64,000 nt of DNA from Cyanobium sp. ATX 6A2 (GCF_024346355.1 NZ_JAGQCU010000014.1:1-64000); one strand, 5' to 3'; shown: positions 30,530 to 38,240, counted from the stretch's first letter. Made by a program: numbers and translations. The notes: generated from the letters alone by a model not told the origin.

Positions 30530-30795
30530 CCCCGCCACTCCAGCAGCGTGAACGGCTCGAAGCTCAGGCTGTAGCCAGAGCCTTCGCCTGGTGTGGGCGG
30601 TATGTGTGGGCGGCAGTTATGGGCGGTGAGATCGATGCTGCAGGCGTCAGCCTTCTGCGCAGCAAGTTGGTCTTGCGATTGAGCCCGGAGCCCGGAGCGC
30701 GCCCAGCTGCAGGGGGTGGCGGCCCAGTGCAGCCAGTGCAGGTCGATCGTGGCGCGTTGATGGCCCTGGCGGGAGCGTGGTGATCGGCGGTGCAC
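30530..30795 (-). pseudogene. Relic of the amidase-like gene (internally deleted copy)
   Basis: On the minus strand this stretch encodes both ends of the amidase-like protein found intact at 35316-36233. The N-terminal match is ATIDLHWLHWAATPCSWARS versus ATIYLHWAATPYSWVRS, and the C-terminal match is LSFEPFTLLEWRGG versus TSFEPFTLLERRGG. About 200 residues between are missing. It is divergent from the intact FitAB module, with the operator between them. The rest of the gap 30465-30903 holds nothing else recognisable. Confidence 0.65.
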
Positions 30796-30801
30796 GCCGC
30801 T

Positions 30802-30817
30802 GCTATCGTGATATCAC
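30802..30817. promoter_or_regulatory. Operator-like repeat, copy 2, upstream of fitAB
   Basis: GCTATCGTGATATCAC, 86 bp before the antitoxin ATG. FitA-type antitoxins bind inverted repeats in their own promoters, which makes this the best candidate operator of the intact module. Confidence 0.55.
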
Positions 30818-30903
30818 GAGCTGGCACTGCCGCACAACCTGTTGCCGGCGGCCCCGAAGATCTCGCTCCCGCTCCCGCTCCCGCTGCTGATCGTTCTGCA
30901 TCT

Positions 30904-31137
30904 ATGGCTCAGCTGCTTGTGCGCAACCTGGATCTGGCGGTGAAGGAGGCGCTGCGTCGCCGGGCCCTGCGGCATGGCCACAGCATGGAGGAGGAGGCCC
31001 GGCAGATCCTGCGCCGGGCGGTGGAGAGCGACGACCAGCCGCCGCGGTCGATGGGTCTGGGCAGCCGCATCGCCGCCCTGTTCGCGGATGCCGAGCTGGA
31101 CCAGCCCATCGCCGAGCTGCAGCAGCCGATCACCTGA
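30904..31137 (+). CDS. FitA-like ribbon-helix-helix antitoxin
   Basis: A 77-residue antitoxin. The start MAQLLVRNLDLAVKEALRRR followed by ALRHGHSMEEEARQILRRAV is the FitA/StbC-type ribbon-helix-helix fold. The C-terminal tail carries a repeated ELDQPIAELQQPI unit that should bind the toxin. It should neutralise the PIN toxin encoded 28 bp downstream and repress the shared promoter through the upstream palindrome. Confidence 0.85.
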   Translation: MAQLLVRNLDLAVKEALRRRALRHGHSMEEEARQILRRAVESDDQPPRSMGLGSRIAALFADAELDQPIAELQQPIT

Positions 31138-31165
31138 ATCCGCCGATTCCGCGCCGAGGCCTGCC

Positions 31166-31585
31166 GTGATCCTGCTTGACACCAACGTGGTTGCCGCGCT
31201 GATGCAGAAGCGGCCGGATCCGGCTGTGGTGCGCTGGCTCGATCGCCAGCCCAGTCGCACGGTGTGGCTGCCGATCGTGGTGGTGTTCGAGTTGCGCTAT
31301 GGCGTGGCCATTCACCCCGATGCCACCTGCCGGCGGCGGCTGGAATGCGGGCTGGAGGCGCTGCTGGAGCAGCTGTTCCAGGAGCGCGTCGCCCCGCTCG
31401 ATGGGGTGGCGGTGCAGCAGGCCGCGCGGCTGGCGGCCCAGCGCCAGGCCCTGGGCCGGCCGGTGGACCTGCGCGCCACCCTGATCGCCGGCATCGCCCT
31501 GGCCCGCGGTGCGCTGCTGGCCACGCGCCACACGCACCACTTCCGCGGCACCGCCATCGGCCTGATCGATCCGTCTTCGTTCTGA
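31166..31585 (+). CDS. FitB/VapC-like PIN-domain toxin, catalytic site altered
   Basis: PIN toxins are metal-dependent ribonucleases. The 139-residue product (GTG start) shows LLDTN with Asp5 and FELRYG with Glu42, matching the first two catalytic acids of gonococcal FitB numbering. The third is expected in the motif DLRDT-IAG; here it is DLRATLIAG, so residue 104 is Ala (GCC instead of GAC). Position 122, in ATRHTHHF, is His. Such substitutions should abolish or weaken nuclease activity. Frame and length are otherwise complete. Confidence 0.85.
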   Translation: MILLDTNVVAALMQKRPDPAVVRWLDRQPSRTVWLPIVVVFELRYGVAIHPDATCRRRLECGLEALLEQLFQERVAPLDGVAVQQAARLAAQRQALGRPVDLRATLIAGIALARGALLATRHTHHFRGTAIGLIDPSSF

Positions 31586-31623
31586 CGGCGGCCCAGCGGT
31601 GTGACGCGGGCTCCACCATCGGG

Positions 31624-31639
31624 GCTATCGTGATATCAC
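31624..31639. promoter_or_regulatory. Operator-like repeat, copy 3, upstream of the SLC13 transporter
   Basis: GCTATCGTGATATCAC, identical to copies 1 and 2, lies 76 bp before the TTG start of the transporter and 39 bp after the toxin stop. It may bring the transporter under FitA control or be a leftover of another module. Confidence 0.45.
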
Positions 31640-31714
31640 CACCTCAACCGTGGGCAGCTGCCTCAGGCTCACCGTTCTGTGCTTCAGGATGCCCCCCGGA
31701 CCTGAGTAGCAGCG

Positions 31715-33523
31715 TTGATCACCCTCTCCGGCTGGATCACCCTGGTGGTGCTGGCGGCCTCCATCGTGGTGTTTGTGGGCGGCTGGCTGGCGCCGGAGAT
31801 CGTGGCCGTGAGCGCCGCCGGGCTGCTGATCGCCACCGGCGTGCTCGAGCCCAGCCAGGCCCTGGCGGGTTTCGGCAGCCCGGCGCTGATCACCCTGCTG
31901 GGGATGTTCGTGCTCTCCCAGGGGCTGCTGCACAGCGGCGCCCTCGACCGCCTGCGCGAACTGCTGAGCTCCCCGCGCATCCGCGGCCAGCAGCAACTGG
32001 TGGTCCTGCTCGGTGCGGTGGTGGCGCCGCTCTCGGCGGTGATTCCCAACACCCCGATCGTGGCCATCCTGCTGCCGGTGATCGAGGGCTGGTGCCGCCG
32101 CCGCGGGGTGAGCCCCTCACGGGTGCTGATCCCCCTCTCGGTGGCCACGATCACCGGCGGCACCCTCACCCTGATCGGCACCTCCACCAGCCTGCTGGCC
32201 AGTGATGTGTCCGCCGGCCTGGGCTACGGCGGCTTCCAGCTGTTCTCCTTCACCGCCATCGGCATCCCGGTGTGGCTGATCGGCAGCCTCTACCTGCTGC
32301 TCGCCTCCCGCTGGCTGCCCGACCGCGGCCTCAATGCCAGCGGCACCCTCACCGAGCTCACCCGCCAGGGCTACCTCACCGAGGTGGTGCTGCCCAGGCG
32401 CTCGCCCCTCACCGGCACCACCCTGCACGCCAGCCGGCTGCAGCGCCGCTTCGATGTGGACGTGCTCTCGGTGCACCGGCGCGGCCAGAGGCTGCAGCCT
32501 CCGCTGGCCGAGCTGCGCCTCAAGGCCGGCGACCGCCTGCTGCTGCGCTGCACCAGAGGCGAGCTGCTGCGCCTGCAGCAGGATGAGATGGTGGCCCTGG
32601 CCGGCACGCTCCTGGAAGCCGACGAGGAGCCGGCGACCAACGGCACCCCGGCTGCCGAGCCCACGCCGATCCGCCTCACCGAGGTGCTGCTGCCCACCGG
32701 TTCGATGCTGGCCGGCTCCTCGCTGCGGGAGCTGCGCTTCCGCCAGCGCTTCAACGCCACCGTGCTGGCCGTGAAGCGCGCCAACACCACCCTGCACGAC
32801 CGCCTCGGCCGGCTGCCGCTCAAGGCCGGCGACCTGCTGCTGCTGCAGGCCCCGCTCGACGCCATCCGCGGCCTGCAGGAGAACAGCGAGCTGGTGGTGC
32901 TCGACGAACTCGAGAGCGACCTGCCCACCACCCACCGCAAGTGGCTGGCGGTGCTCACCATGGCCCTGGTGCTGCTGGTGTCTGGCCTCAACCTGATCCC
33001 GCTGGTGGCGGCGGTGCTGCTGGGGGTGGGGGTGCTGGTGGTGGGCGGCTGCCTCGATGCCAGCAGCGCCCTGCGCTCGATCCGCTGGGATGTGTTCCTG
33101 CTGCTGGGGGGGCTGTTCAGCTTCAGTGCGGCGCTGCAGCAGAGCGGCCTGGCCCAGCTGGCGGCCGACGGCCTGCAGGGCTGGCTGCAGGGCTGGCCGG
33201 TGTACCTGGCCCTGGTGGCGGTGTACGCCGTGACCATGGTGGGCACCGAACTGCTCAGCAACGGCGCCACCGTGGTGCTGCTGCTGCCGGTGGTGGCCAA
33301 GCTCGCCGAAGGCCTGGGCCAGCCGCCGCTGCTGTTCATCTACGCCGTGGTGTTCGCCGCCAGCCAGAGCTTCCTCTCACCCATCGGCTACCAGACCAAC
33401 CTGATGGTGTTCTCCCCCGGCAACTACCGCTTCCTCGATTTCCTGCGCTTCGGCTGGCCGCTGACAGCGACCTACGCCCTGGTGATCCCGGCGGTGATCC
33501 TGCACGTGATGGGCGGTGGCTGA
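31715..33523 (+). CDS. SLC13/DASS-family transporter with two RCK_C domains
   Basis: A 602-residue membrane carrier of the divalent anion:sodium symporter class (sulfate, phosphate or dicarboxylates). Two sets of membrane segments flank a soluble middle with two TrkA-C (RCK_C) repeats, each ending LKAGDRLLL or LKAGDLLLL. The conserved NTP motifs are visible as SAVIPNTPIVAILLP, and a second half has GTELLSNGATVVLLLP. Cyanobacterial members include sulfate transporters such as SLT types; substrate is not proven here. The start codon is TTG (other starts lie further in). Confidence 0.9.
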   Translation: MITLSGWITLVVLAASIVVFVGGWLAPEIVAVSAAGLLIATGVLEPSQALAGFGSPALITLLGMFVLSQGLLHSGALDRLRELLSSPRIRGQQQLVVLLGAVVAPLSAVIPNTPIVAILLPVIEGWCRRRGVSPSRVLIPLSVATITGGTLTLIGTSTSLLASDVSAGLGYGGFQLFSFTAIGIPVWLIGSLYLLLASRWLPDRGLNASGTLTELTRQGYLTEVVLPRRSPLTGTTLHASRLQRRFDVDVLSVHRRGQRLQPPLAELRLKAGDRLLLRCTRGELLRLQQDEMVALAGTLLEADEEPATNGTPAAEPTPIRLTEVLLPTGSMLAGSSLRELRFRQRFNATVLAVKRANTTLHDRLGRLPLKAGDLLLLQAPLDAIRGLQENSELVVLDELESDLPTTHRKWLAVLTMALVLLVSGLNLIPLVAAVLLGVGVLVVGGCLDASSALRSIRWDVFLLLGGLFSFSAALQQSGLAQLAADGLQGWLQGWPVYLALVAVYAVTMVGTELLSNGATVVLLLPVVAKLAEGLGQPPLLFIYAVVFAASQSFLSPIGYQTNLMVFSPGNYRFLDFLRFGWPLTATYALVIPAVILHVMGGG

Positions 33524-33570
33524 TCTGCAGCAGGATGGCGCCCCAGTGCAGGTCGATGGTGGGCCAGGGG
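33520..33570 (-). pseudogene. Fragment of the amidase-like gene 5' end
   Basis: The reverse complement encodes PTIDLHWGAI, matching the start of the amidase-like gene (PATIYLHWAAT). Only about 15 codons remain. It sits just left of operator copy 4, the same divergent arrangement as at 30.8 kb. Confidence 0.45.
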
Positions 33571-33598
33571 TGGGTGTTGTGGGCCGCGTTTCCGCGTT

Positions 33599-33612
33599 GC
33601 TATCACGATAGC
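33599..33612. promoter_or_regulatory. Operator-like perfect inverted repeat, copy 4
   Basis: GCTATCACGATAGC is a perfect inverted repeat with six-base arms and a two-base spacer. It precedes a truncated FitA start (ATG at 33634). The sequence to its left (GGGCCGC-TT-CGCGTT) is shared with copy 5 at 38.2 kb. Confidence 0.5.
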
Positions 33613-33633
33613 GACGCCGTAAACGACCGTTCC

Positions 33634-33838
33634 ATGGCCCAGCTGCTGGTGCTGCCGGAGCCAGCGCGGGCAGGCCCTGCTGCAGGCGCTCAGCGGCTTT
33701 GATCCCGACTTCGTGGAAGCACTGGAGCAACAGCAGGCTGACAAGCTGCCGGTGCAGGACCGGGAAGCCCGGTGCTTTATCCCCAGGGATCGGGAATCTG
33801 TGAGCATTACGCCGTTCAGGCCACCGCCTTGAAGCGCC
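33634..33838 (+). pseudogene. FitA start fused to an antitoxin-like tail (relic)
   Basis: ATG at 33634 gives MAQLLV as in the intact FitA, then the reading frame is lost. In the next frame the sequence reads QALLQALSGFDPDFVEALEQ and further QQADKLPVQDREA, which resembles the C-terminal tail of a VapB-type antitoxin. I interpret the stretch as two antitoxin remnants joined by deletion. Confidence in the second identity is low. Confidence 0.4.
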
Positions 33839-33899
33839 GTGCCACACCGATCGGCGCGTTCAGCCGGGTGGATGGGCTGCAGCTGGCGGACTGGGCCGC

Positions 33900-34195
33900 C
33901 TGAATTCGGCCCGCCGCTCCAGCAGGATCACCGGCGCGTTGCCGCTCTGGAGGGTCATCTCGAACAGGCGCCAGCCCACCGAGGGCTGCACCTGGTCGTC
34001 GCGGAAGGTGGGCACCACATCGAGGCTGCCGATGAGGATGCGGCGGCGGCTGGCCTCCCAGGCATAGGGGATCTCGTAGAGGGCGAGCAGATCGGCGGCC
34101 AGGGCCCAGGAGCTGCCGTTGGTGTCGAGCTCCACCGCCAGGGTTTCGCCGCGGGCGCTGATGGTGGTGGCGCGGCGGAATTCGAGGCGGCCGGA
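33900..34195 (-). pseudogene. Relic of the amidase-like gene, C-terminal domain
   Basis: The minus strand encodes about 95 residues nearly identical to residues 181-268 of the intact amidase-like protein at 35.3-36.2 kb, for example YEIPYAWEASRRRILIGSLD and NAPVIL. It then jumps directly to LERRAEF, matching the extreme C-terminus LLERRGG. The junction lies at the short direct repeat CAGCAGGAT/CAGGAT, suggesting deletion between short repeats. Confidence 0.65.
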
Positions 34196-34287
34196 TGCGG
34201 CGGGCTTCGGGTTGCAGCCGTGTTCTGCCATCCGACTGCCTTGTACGCCGATGTGGCGTACGATAAGCAGGTGCATGCGGGCGATCC

Positions 34288-34620
34288 ATGGCTCATTCCG
34301 CCCGCTCTGAGGCTGCTACCAGCGAATCCGAGCCCTGCGGCTCTGAAGAGCGCGCGCTGGTGCGCATGAATTTCCGCACCAAGCCGCGGATCAAGGCCAC
34401 CATCCAGAGGGCCGCCGCCTTGGCTGGGCTCGACGACTCCGCCTTCACGATGCAGGCGGCTTACCAGGCCGCCCGTGCCGTGATCAATTCCCATGAGCGC
34501 ACGGAACTGGAGGGGATTGACCATGCCGCCTTCTTCGCGGCCCTGGATCAGCCGGCGCCAGCCACCCCGGCCTTGAAAGCAGCCTTTGAGCGGCATCAGC
34601 GCACTGTCGTCTCCCGTTGA
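34288..34620 (+). CDS. DUF1778 (TacA-like) antitoxin
   Basis: A 110-residue protein whose middle (VRMNFRTKPRIKATIQRAAA and DDSAFTMQAAYQAARAVI) is the DUF1778 ribbon-helix-helix domain of TacA-type antitoxins. The C-terminal part (FFAALDQPAPATPALKAAFE) is the usual toxin-binding tail. It overlaps the following GNAT toxin by four bases. It should repress its own promoter and block the toxin's acetyl-CoA site. Confidence 0.85.
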   Translation: MAHSARSEAATSESEPCGSEERALVRMNFRTKPRIKATIQRAAALAGLDDSAFTMQAAYQAARAVINSHERTELEGIDHAAFFAALDQPAPATPALKAAFERHQRTVVSR

Positions 34621-35180
34621 GCGACTCAGCTCAGGCTGGTCTGCTGCAGCCGCCTTACTCGATAGAGCCCTTTGATCCGGTTCGCCATGACCGTGCCGGC
34701 TTCAGTTGTGGTGTGGCGGCAGTAGACAACTATTTCAAGAAAACAGCCAACAAGCTGGCGGAAGCTGGCAATGTGCGGCTGTTTGTGATGGTGAGCACGA
34801 ATGGGAACTTGATCGGCTTCTACACGATCAATGCCCATGCCGTCGACTATCGCGATCTGCCCAGGCGCTTTGCCCGCACAAGGCCGGGCCACGGGTCCAT
34901 CCCTGCCGCGTTCATCGCCATGATCGGCCGCGATCAGCGCTACAGCGGTGCCGGCTTTGGCGGCGACCTGCTGGTGGATGCACTTCGGCGGATCGCACAG
35001 GCTGCCGATGTGCTCGGCATTGCCATTGCTCTCCTGGATGTGCTCGATTGCGGCGATCCCGACCGTACAGTGCGCCGTAAGGCGCTGTACGAGAGCTATG
35101 GCTTTCAACCTTTACCGTCGAAACCAAGCAGGCTCTTCCTGCCGCTCACGTCCATTCGCGAACTGATGACGGAGCTGTGA
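34617..35180 (+). CDS. TacT-like GNAT acetyltransferase toxin
   Basis: A 187-residue GNAT protein. TacT toxins acetylate the amino group of charged tRNAs and stop translation. Visible are FDCxVxxxDxYFKKxA-like FSCGVAAVDNYFKKTANKLA, the acetyl-CoA P-loop region RDQRYSGAGFGGDLLVDAL, and the C-terminal LYESYGFQPL with the conserved Tyr. Unlike the neighbouring PIN and RelE toxins, all recognised residues are present, so this is the one apparently active toxin in the zone. The start is TTG inside the antitoxin's last codons. Confidence 0.87.
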   Translation: MSDSAQAGLLQPPYSIEPFDPVRHDRAGFSCGVAAVDNYFKKTANKLAEAGNVRLFVMVSTNGNLIGFYTINAHAVDYRDLPRRFARTRPGHGSIPAAFIAMIGRDQRYSGAGFGGDLLVDALRRIAQAADVLGIAIALLDVLDCGDPDRTVRRKALYESYGFQPLPSKPSRLFLPLTSIRELMTEL

Positions 35181-35315
35181 TCCATCTGAGTCACCAGCTA
35201 CCCGCACACCTGCCACGTCCTGCCGCAAAACCCCAGGCGATGTCGCCTCCGGTGCGCTACCCCTGAGTGCTCTCATCTCCCGTGGCTCGTGAAACCGTCC
35301 ACATTCGGGTCTCCG

Positions 35316-36233
35316 TCACCCCCCACGCCGCTCCAGCAGGGTGAAGGGCTCGAAGCTGGTGCTGATGCCGAACTCCTCGGCGAATTCGAGCACCCGGCAC
35401 CAGGCGCGGTTGTCGCGCAGGATGCCGCGCAGGATCACCGGTGCATTGCCGTGCTGGAGGGTCATCTCGAACAGGGGCCAGCCGACGCTGGGCTGCACCT
35501 GGTCGGCGCGGAAGGTGGGCACCACATCGAGGCTGCCGATGAGGATGCGGCGGCGGCTGGCCTCCCAGGCGTAGGGGATCTCGTAGCGATCGAGCAGGTC
35601 GGCGGCCAGGGCCCAGGAGCTGCCGTTGGCGTCGAGTTCCACCGCCAGCTCCTGGCCGCGGGCGCTGATGGCGGTGGCGCGGCGGAACTCCAGACGGGCG
35701 GGTGAACCGCCGGGCCCCGGCTTGGTGGTGACGCCGGGCCCGGCATCGGGAGTGGCCAGAAACCGCCGGATGCGCGCGCGCAGCTCGTCGCCGCCGGTGG
35801 GCGGGCCGCCCTTGCTGAGCTGCAGGAAATCCCAGCGCTCGCCGGTGCCGCCCCAGATCACCGGGCCGTAGTTGTCGTGCAGCCAGCGGCCGTCGCGGTT
35901 GGAGGCGGCCTCGGCGTGGGTCATCACGCGCTCGATGGTGATGTCGGCCTCGCGCCAGCCCCAGCTGCGGGCCACGCTGGCAGCCTCGCGGCACAGCGCA
36001 TCGAGCTGCACCTCGCTGGGCGGGATCGTCCAGGGATCGGGGCGGCCGCCCATGCAGGCGCAGGAGAGGGCCACGGCATTGCCGTTGCGGCGCCAGGTGT
36101 GGGCCGGCAGGTCGACGCTGTAGGCGTGCAGGCGGTGCAGGGTGCCGTCGCCGCCCACGATCGTGTGATAGAGCCCGGAGCGCACCCAGGAGTAGGGGGT
36201 GGCGGCCCAGTGCAGGTAGATCGTGGCCGGCAT
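35316..36233 (-). CDS. N-acetylmuramoyl-L-alanine amidase-like protein (305 aa)
   Basis: The N-terminal domain resembles amidase_2/endolysin enzymes that cut the sugar-peptide bond of peptidoglycan. Candidate zinc ligands are His8 (YLHWAAT), His106 (VMTHAEAA) and Asp135 (GERWDF), with YHTIVGGDGTLHR and AHTWRRN between. Residues 180-305 form a second domain of unknown type (LEFRRATAISARGQELAVEL onward). No signal peptide or membrane segment is seen, as in phage endolysins. At least three partial copies lie within 6 kb. ATG at 36233 begins the conserved sequence, although the frame is open 183 codons further. Confidence 0.7.
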   Translation of the reverse strand: MPATIYLHWAATPYSWVRSGLYHTIVGGDGTLHRLHAYSVDLPAHTWRRNGNAVALSCACMGGRPDPWTIPPSEVQLDALCREAASVARSWGWREADITIERVMTHAEAASNRDGRWLHDNYGPVIWGGTGERWDFLQLSKGGPPTGGDELRARIRRFLATPDAGPGVTTKPGPGGSPARLEFRRATAISARGQELAVELDANGSSWALAADLLDRYEIPYAWEASRRRILIGSLDVVPTFRADQVQPSVGWPLFEMTLQHGNAPVILRGILRDNRAWCRVLEFAEEFGISTSFEPFTLLERRGG

Positions 36234-36242
36234 CGACGGGTG

Positions 36243-36395
36243 CGGGCTTCGGCCTGCAGGATGCCTGAATTCCGTTCCTTCCGGAACCGTGTGCCCCGGA
36301 ACCTGGGCAAGCTGCTTGAATCGTGCGCGCGGATCCGAGATGCTCGAGCCCCGCTCGCGTCCGGCCCGCTGCATCAGGTGCATGGTGTGTGCATG
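36243..36395. repeat. Dispersed intergenic repeat, copy A
   Basis: About 150 bp shared with 38284-38440 (copy B) and, in its second half, with 48286-48368 (copy C). Diagnostic words are GGCTTCGGCCTGCAGGATGCCTGA at the left and GAGCCCCGCTCGCGTCCGG at the right, the latter conserved in all three. It lies between the amidase-like gene and the HEPN module, about 100 bp before the latter. Confidence 0.6.
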
Positions 36396-36491
36396 CAGTC
36401 GTGCGCCGGAGGCCGCCGATGGCAACCGATGGTCGAGCAACGGGGGGCGGGCGCCCCTACGATCACTTCCAGCCCCTGGTGTGCGGTTGCC

Positions 36492-36875
36492 ATGCCGGCC
36501 TTCACCTACGAGCGTGATCTCGACCATCCGGTAGCGCCGGCGGTGGAGGAGGCCATCCGCGGAGCTGTGGAGCCGCTGTTGAACAGCCAGGGCCTCGAGA
36601 GCATCCGGGTGATCCCGGGTCTGGATCACGACGGCGATCCCGTTCTCTATGTGGAGCTGCAGTTCCGGTTGGTGCAGCCGGGCGTGGACCCCAGGGTGCT
36701 GAGCCAGGCCGGCCCGGCCCTGCGCCGGGCGCTCTGGGCGATCGGTGAACGCCGCTTCCCCCACCTCCGCTACGACTTCCACCCGGACCAGCAGGTGCTG
36801 AGCACGCCACGGCCCGTCAGCTGGCCCAGTTGCATGAACGCCGGCCCCGGCAGGCTGACCTCAGACGTGCCCTGA
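36492..36875 (+). CDS. Uncharacterised partner of HEPN module (first gene)
   Basis: A 127-codon frame. The first ~100 residues (from MPAFTYERDLDHPVAPAVEE) form a compact domain with IRVIPGLDHDGDPVLYVELQ and LWAIGERRFPHLRYDFHPDQ. I recall similar small proteins encoded immediately before HEPN proteins in many bacteria, but they have no assigned function. The last ~25 residues (after HPDQ) look out of frame, because they overlap the HEPN coding sequence and a second copy at 37.8 kb reads straight on into the HEPN domain. It could be the antitoxin of a HEPN toxin. Confidence 0.65.
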   Translation: MPAFTYERDLDHPVAPAVEEAIRGAVEPLLNSQGLESIRVIPGLDHDGDPVLYVELQFRLVQPGVDPRVLSQAGPALRRALWAIGERRFPHLRYDFHPDQQVLSTPRPVSWPSCMNAGPGRLTSDVP

Positions 36876-37252
36876 GCACGGCCTACTACGGGCTCTTTCA
36901 TGGCCTTGCCGAAACGGCCGCCGATCGTCTGGTGGGCGTCACCCCCCAGGCTCGACGCTCTCTGGCCTGGAGCCGTGTGTACCGCGATCTCGACCACAAC
37001 AACGCCAAAAAAGCCTGCTTCAGAGTGGAAAATTCCAATGTTTCCTCCGATTTATTGCTCTTTACCACCACATTTCCAGGCCTCCAGGAGCTCCGCCATC
37101 AGGCCGACTACGACCCGAATGTGCGCTTCCAGCACAACTTCGTGGTGACCCGAATCGATGAAGCCGACCAAGCCCTTGCCGCTCTCCAGCGTGTGCCCAA
37201 ACCCGATCAGCTTGACTTCGTGACGCTTGCCCTGGGGATGACGCGCAGCTGA
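36830..37252 (+). CDS. HEPN-domain protein (second gene of module)
   Basis: HEPN proteins are often metal-independent ribonuclease toxins. The sequence RRPRQADLRRALSTAYYGLF is the typical first helix pair of one HEPN family, and SRVYRDLDHNNAKKA contains Arg-x6-His, in the Rx4-6H catalytic pattern. Length is 140 residues from a TTG; protein-like sequence (ATARQLAQLHE) extends about nine codons further upstream without a good start codon. Comparison with the decayed second copy suggests a one-base deletion near 36800-36805 that separates it from the upstream frame. So this may be a split fusion or an overlapping gene pair. Confidence 0.65.
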   Translation: MHERRPRQADLRRALSTAYYGLFHGLAETAADRLVGVTPQARRSLAWSRVYRDLDHNNAKKACFRVENSNVSSDLLLFTTTFPGLQELRHQADYDPNVRFQHNFVVTRIDEADQALAALQRVPKPDQLDFVTLALGMTRS

Positions 37253-37338
37253 CGCTGCGGCCGCACTGGCGGCACGGCCCTGGCCCGCGCACCCAGCACC
37301 GCTAGCCTGATGTCACTGACATTGCAGTGAAGTCGTCC

Positions 37339-37560
37339 ATGGTCCAGGTCACGGCCCGGTTGCCTGATGCGCTCGGAGTGGAGCTGGATGCTGCTGCTGC
37401 ACAACTTCAGCGCTCACGGGCCGACATCATCCGGCAGGCTATTGAGTACTACCTGGATGACATCGAGGATCTGCGCTGCGGCGTTGCGGCTCTGAAGGAT
37501 CCAGCTGACCCCGTGCTGGAGTGGTCTGAGGTGCGCGATGCGCTGCTCGCTGCGGATTAA
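37339..37560 (+). CDS. CopG/RelB-type ribbon-helix-helix antitoxin
   Basis: A 73-residue protein, MVQVTARLPDALGVELDAAA then RSRADIIRQAIEYYLDDIED, a classical RHH DNA-binding domain followed by an acidic tail. A GTG twelve bases upstream is another possible start. It is followed by a broken RelE-type toxin overlapping its last codons, so it is probably the surviving antitoxin of a RelBE-like pair. A TGATGTCACTGACATTGCA repeat-like stretch lies 20 bp upstream and could be its operator. Confidence 0.75.
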   Translation: MVQVTARLPDALGVELDAAAAQLQRSRADIIRQAIEYYLDDIEDLRCGVAALKDPADPVLEWSEVRDALLAAD

Positions 37561-37699
37561 GCGTTCGGCGGCCAAGAATCTGGCAGCTCTTCCGAGGCAG
37601 GATCGGCGCTGAAAGGGGAGTTCGAGGGACTGCGACGGCTCCGCGTGGGGCCTGGTGCTGGTGCTGCGGATTGGTCACCGCAAGGATGTGTACCGATAG
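37538..37699 (+). pseudogene. RelE-type toxin relic
   Basis: The frame starting at ATG 37538 reads MRCSLRIKRSAAKNLAALPR and meets a stop at 37610. Beyond it the expected RelE pieces persist in shifted frames: LKGEFEGLRRLRVG, then LVLVLRIGHRKDVYR ending at a stop at 37699. The central third of a normal ~85-residue RelE is missing. The toxin is therefore dead while its antitoxin is intact. Confidence 0.65.
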
Positions 37700-37766
37700 C
37701 AGCCACCGGCCTTCCTGGATAGGGCAAAGGCAGCGCGTCTGCAGATCCTCGATGAGGGCCCCAGCC

Positions 37767-38240
37767 ATGCCCATGCGCTCACCTGAGCCCCTGGAGAACA
37801 TCCGGGTGATTCCGGGCCTCGATCACGTCGGCGATTCCGTGCTCACTGTGGAGCTGCAGTTCCGGGTGGTGCATCTGGGGGTCGACCCCAATGTGCTGAG
37901 CCAGGCCGGCCCGGCCGTGCGCCGGGCGCTCTGGGCGATCGGTGAACGCCGCTTCCCCCACCTCCGCTACGACGTCCACCCCGACCAGCACGCCACAGCT
38001 CGCCAGCTGGCCCAGTGGCATGAACGCAGGCCCCGGCAGGCCCACCTCAGGCGTGACCTGAGCACGGCCTACGACGCGCTCTTGCATGGCCTGGCGTCGC
38101 ATGTACCGCGATCTCGTCCACAACGACGCCATCAGGCCGACGACGACCCGAATGTGCGCTTCCGGCACAACGTCGTGACGCTTGCCCTGGGGCTGCCGGC
38201 GCGCGCGGAAGTGTTGCGGGCCGCAGTTCAGCGTTGCTAG
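37767..38240 (+). pseudogene. Decayed second copy of the HEPN module, fused into one frame
   Basis: This frame encodes IRVIPGLDHVGDSVLTVELQ and RALWAIGERRFPHLRYD as in the first copy's upstream gene, then runs without break through ATARQLAQWHERRPRQAHLR into the HEPN start. The HEPN part has lost most of its middle, including most of the first gene's helix 2-4 region; only short pieces (HQADDDPNVRFRHN, VTLALG) remain. Deletion endpoints lie in short direct repeats. It gives the comparison used to judge the frame of copy 1. Confidence 0.6.

Noticed and set aside
36233-36782. Upstream extension of the amidase-like frame
   Set aside because: This part is antisense to the HEPN partner gene and to repeat A, and lacks conserved sequence; the Met at 36233 begins the conserved domain.
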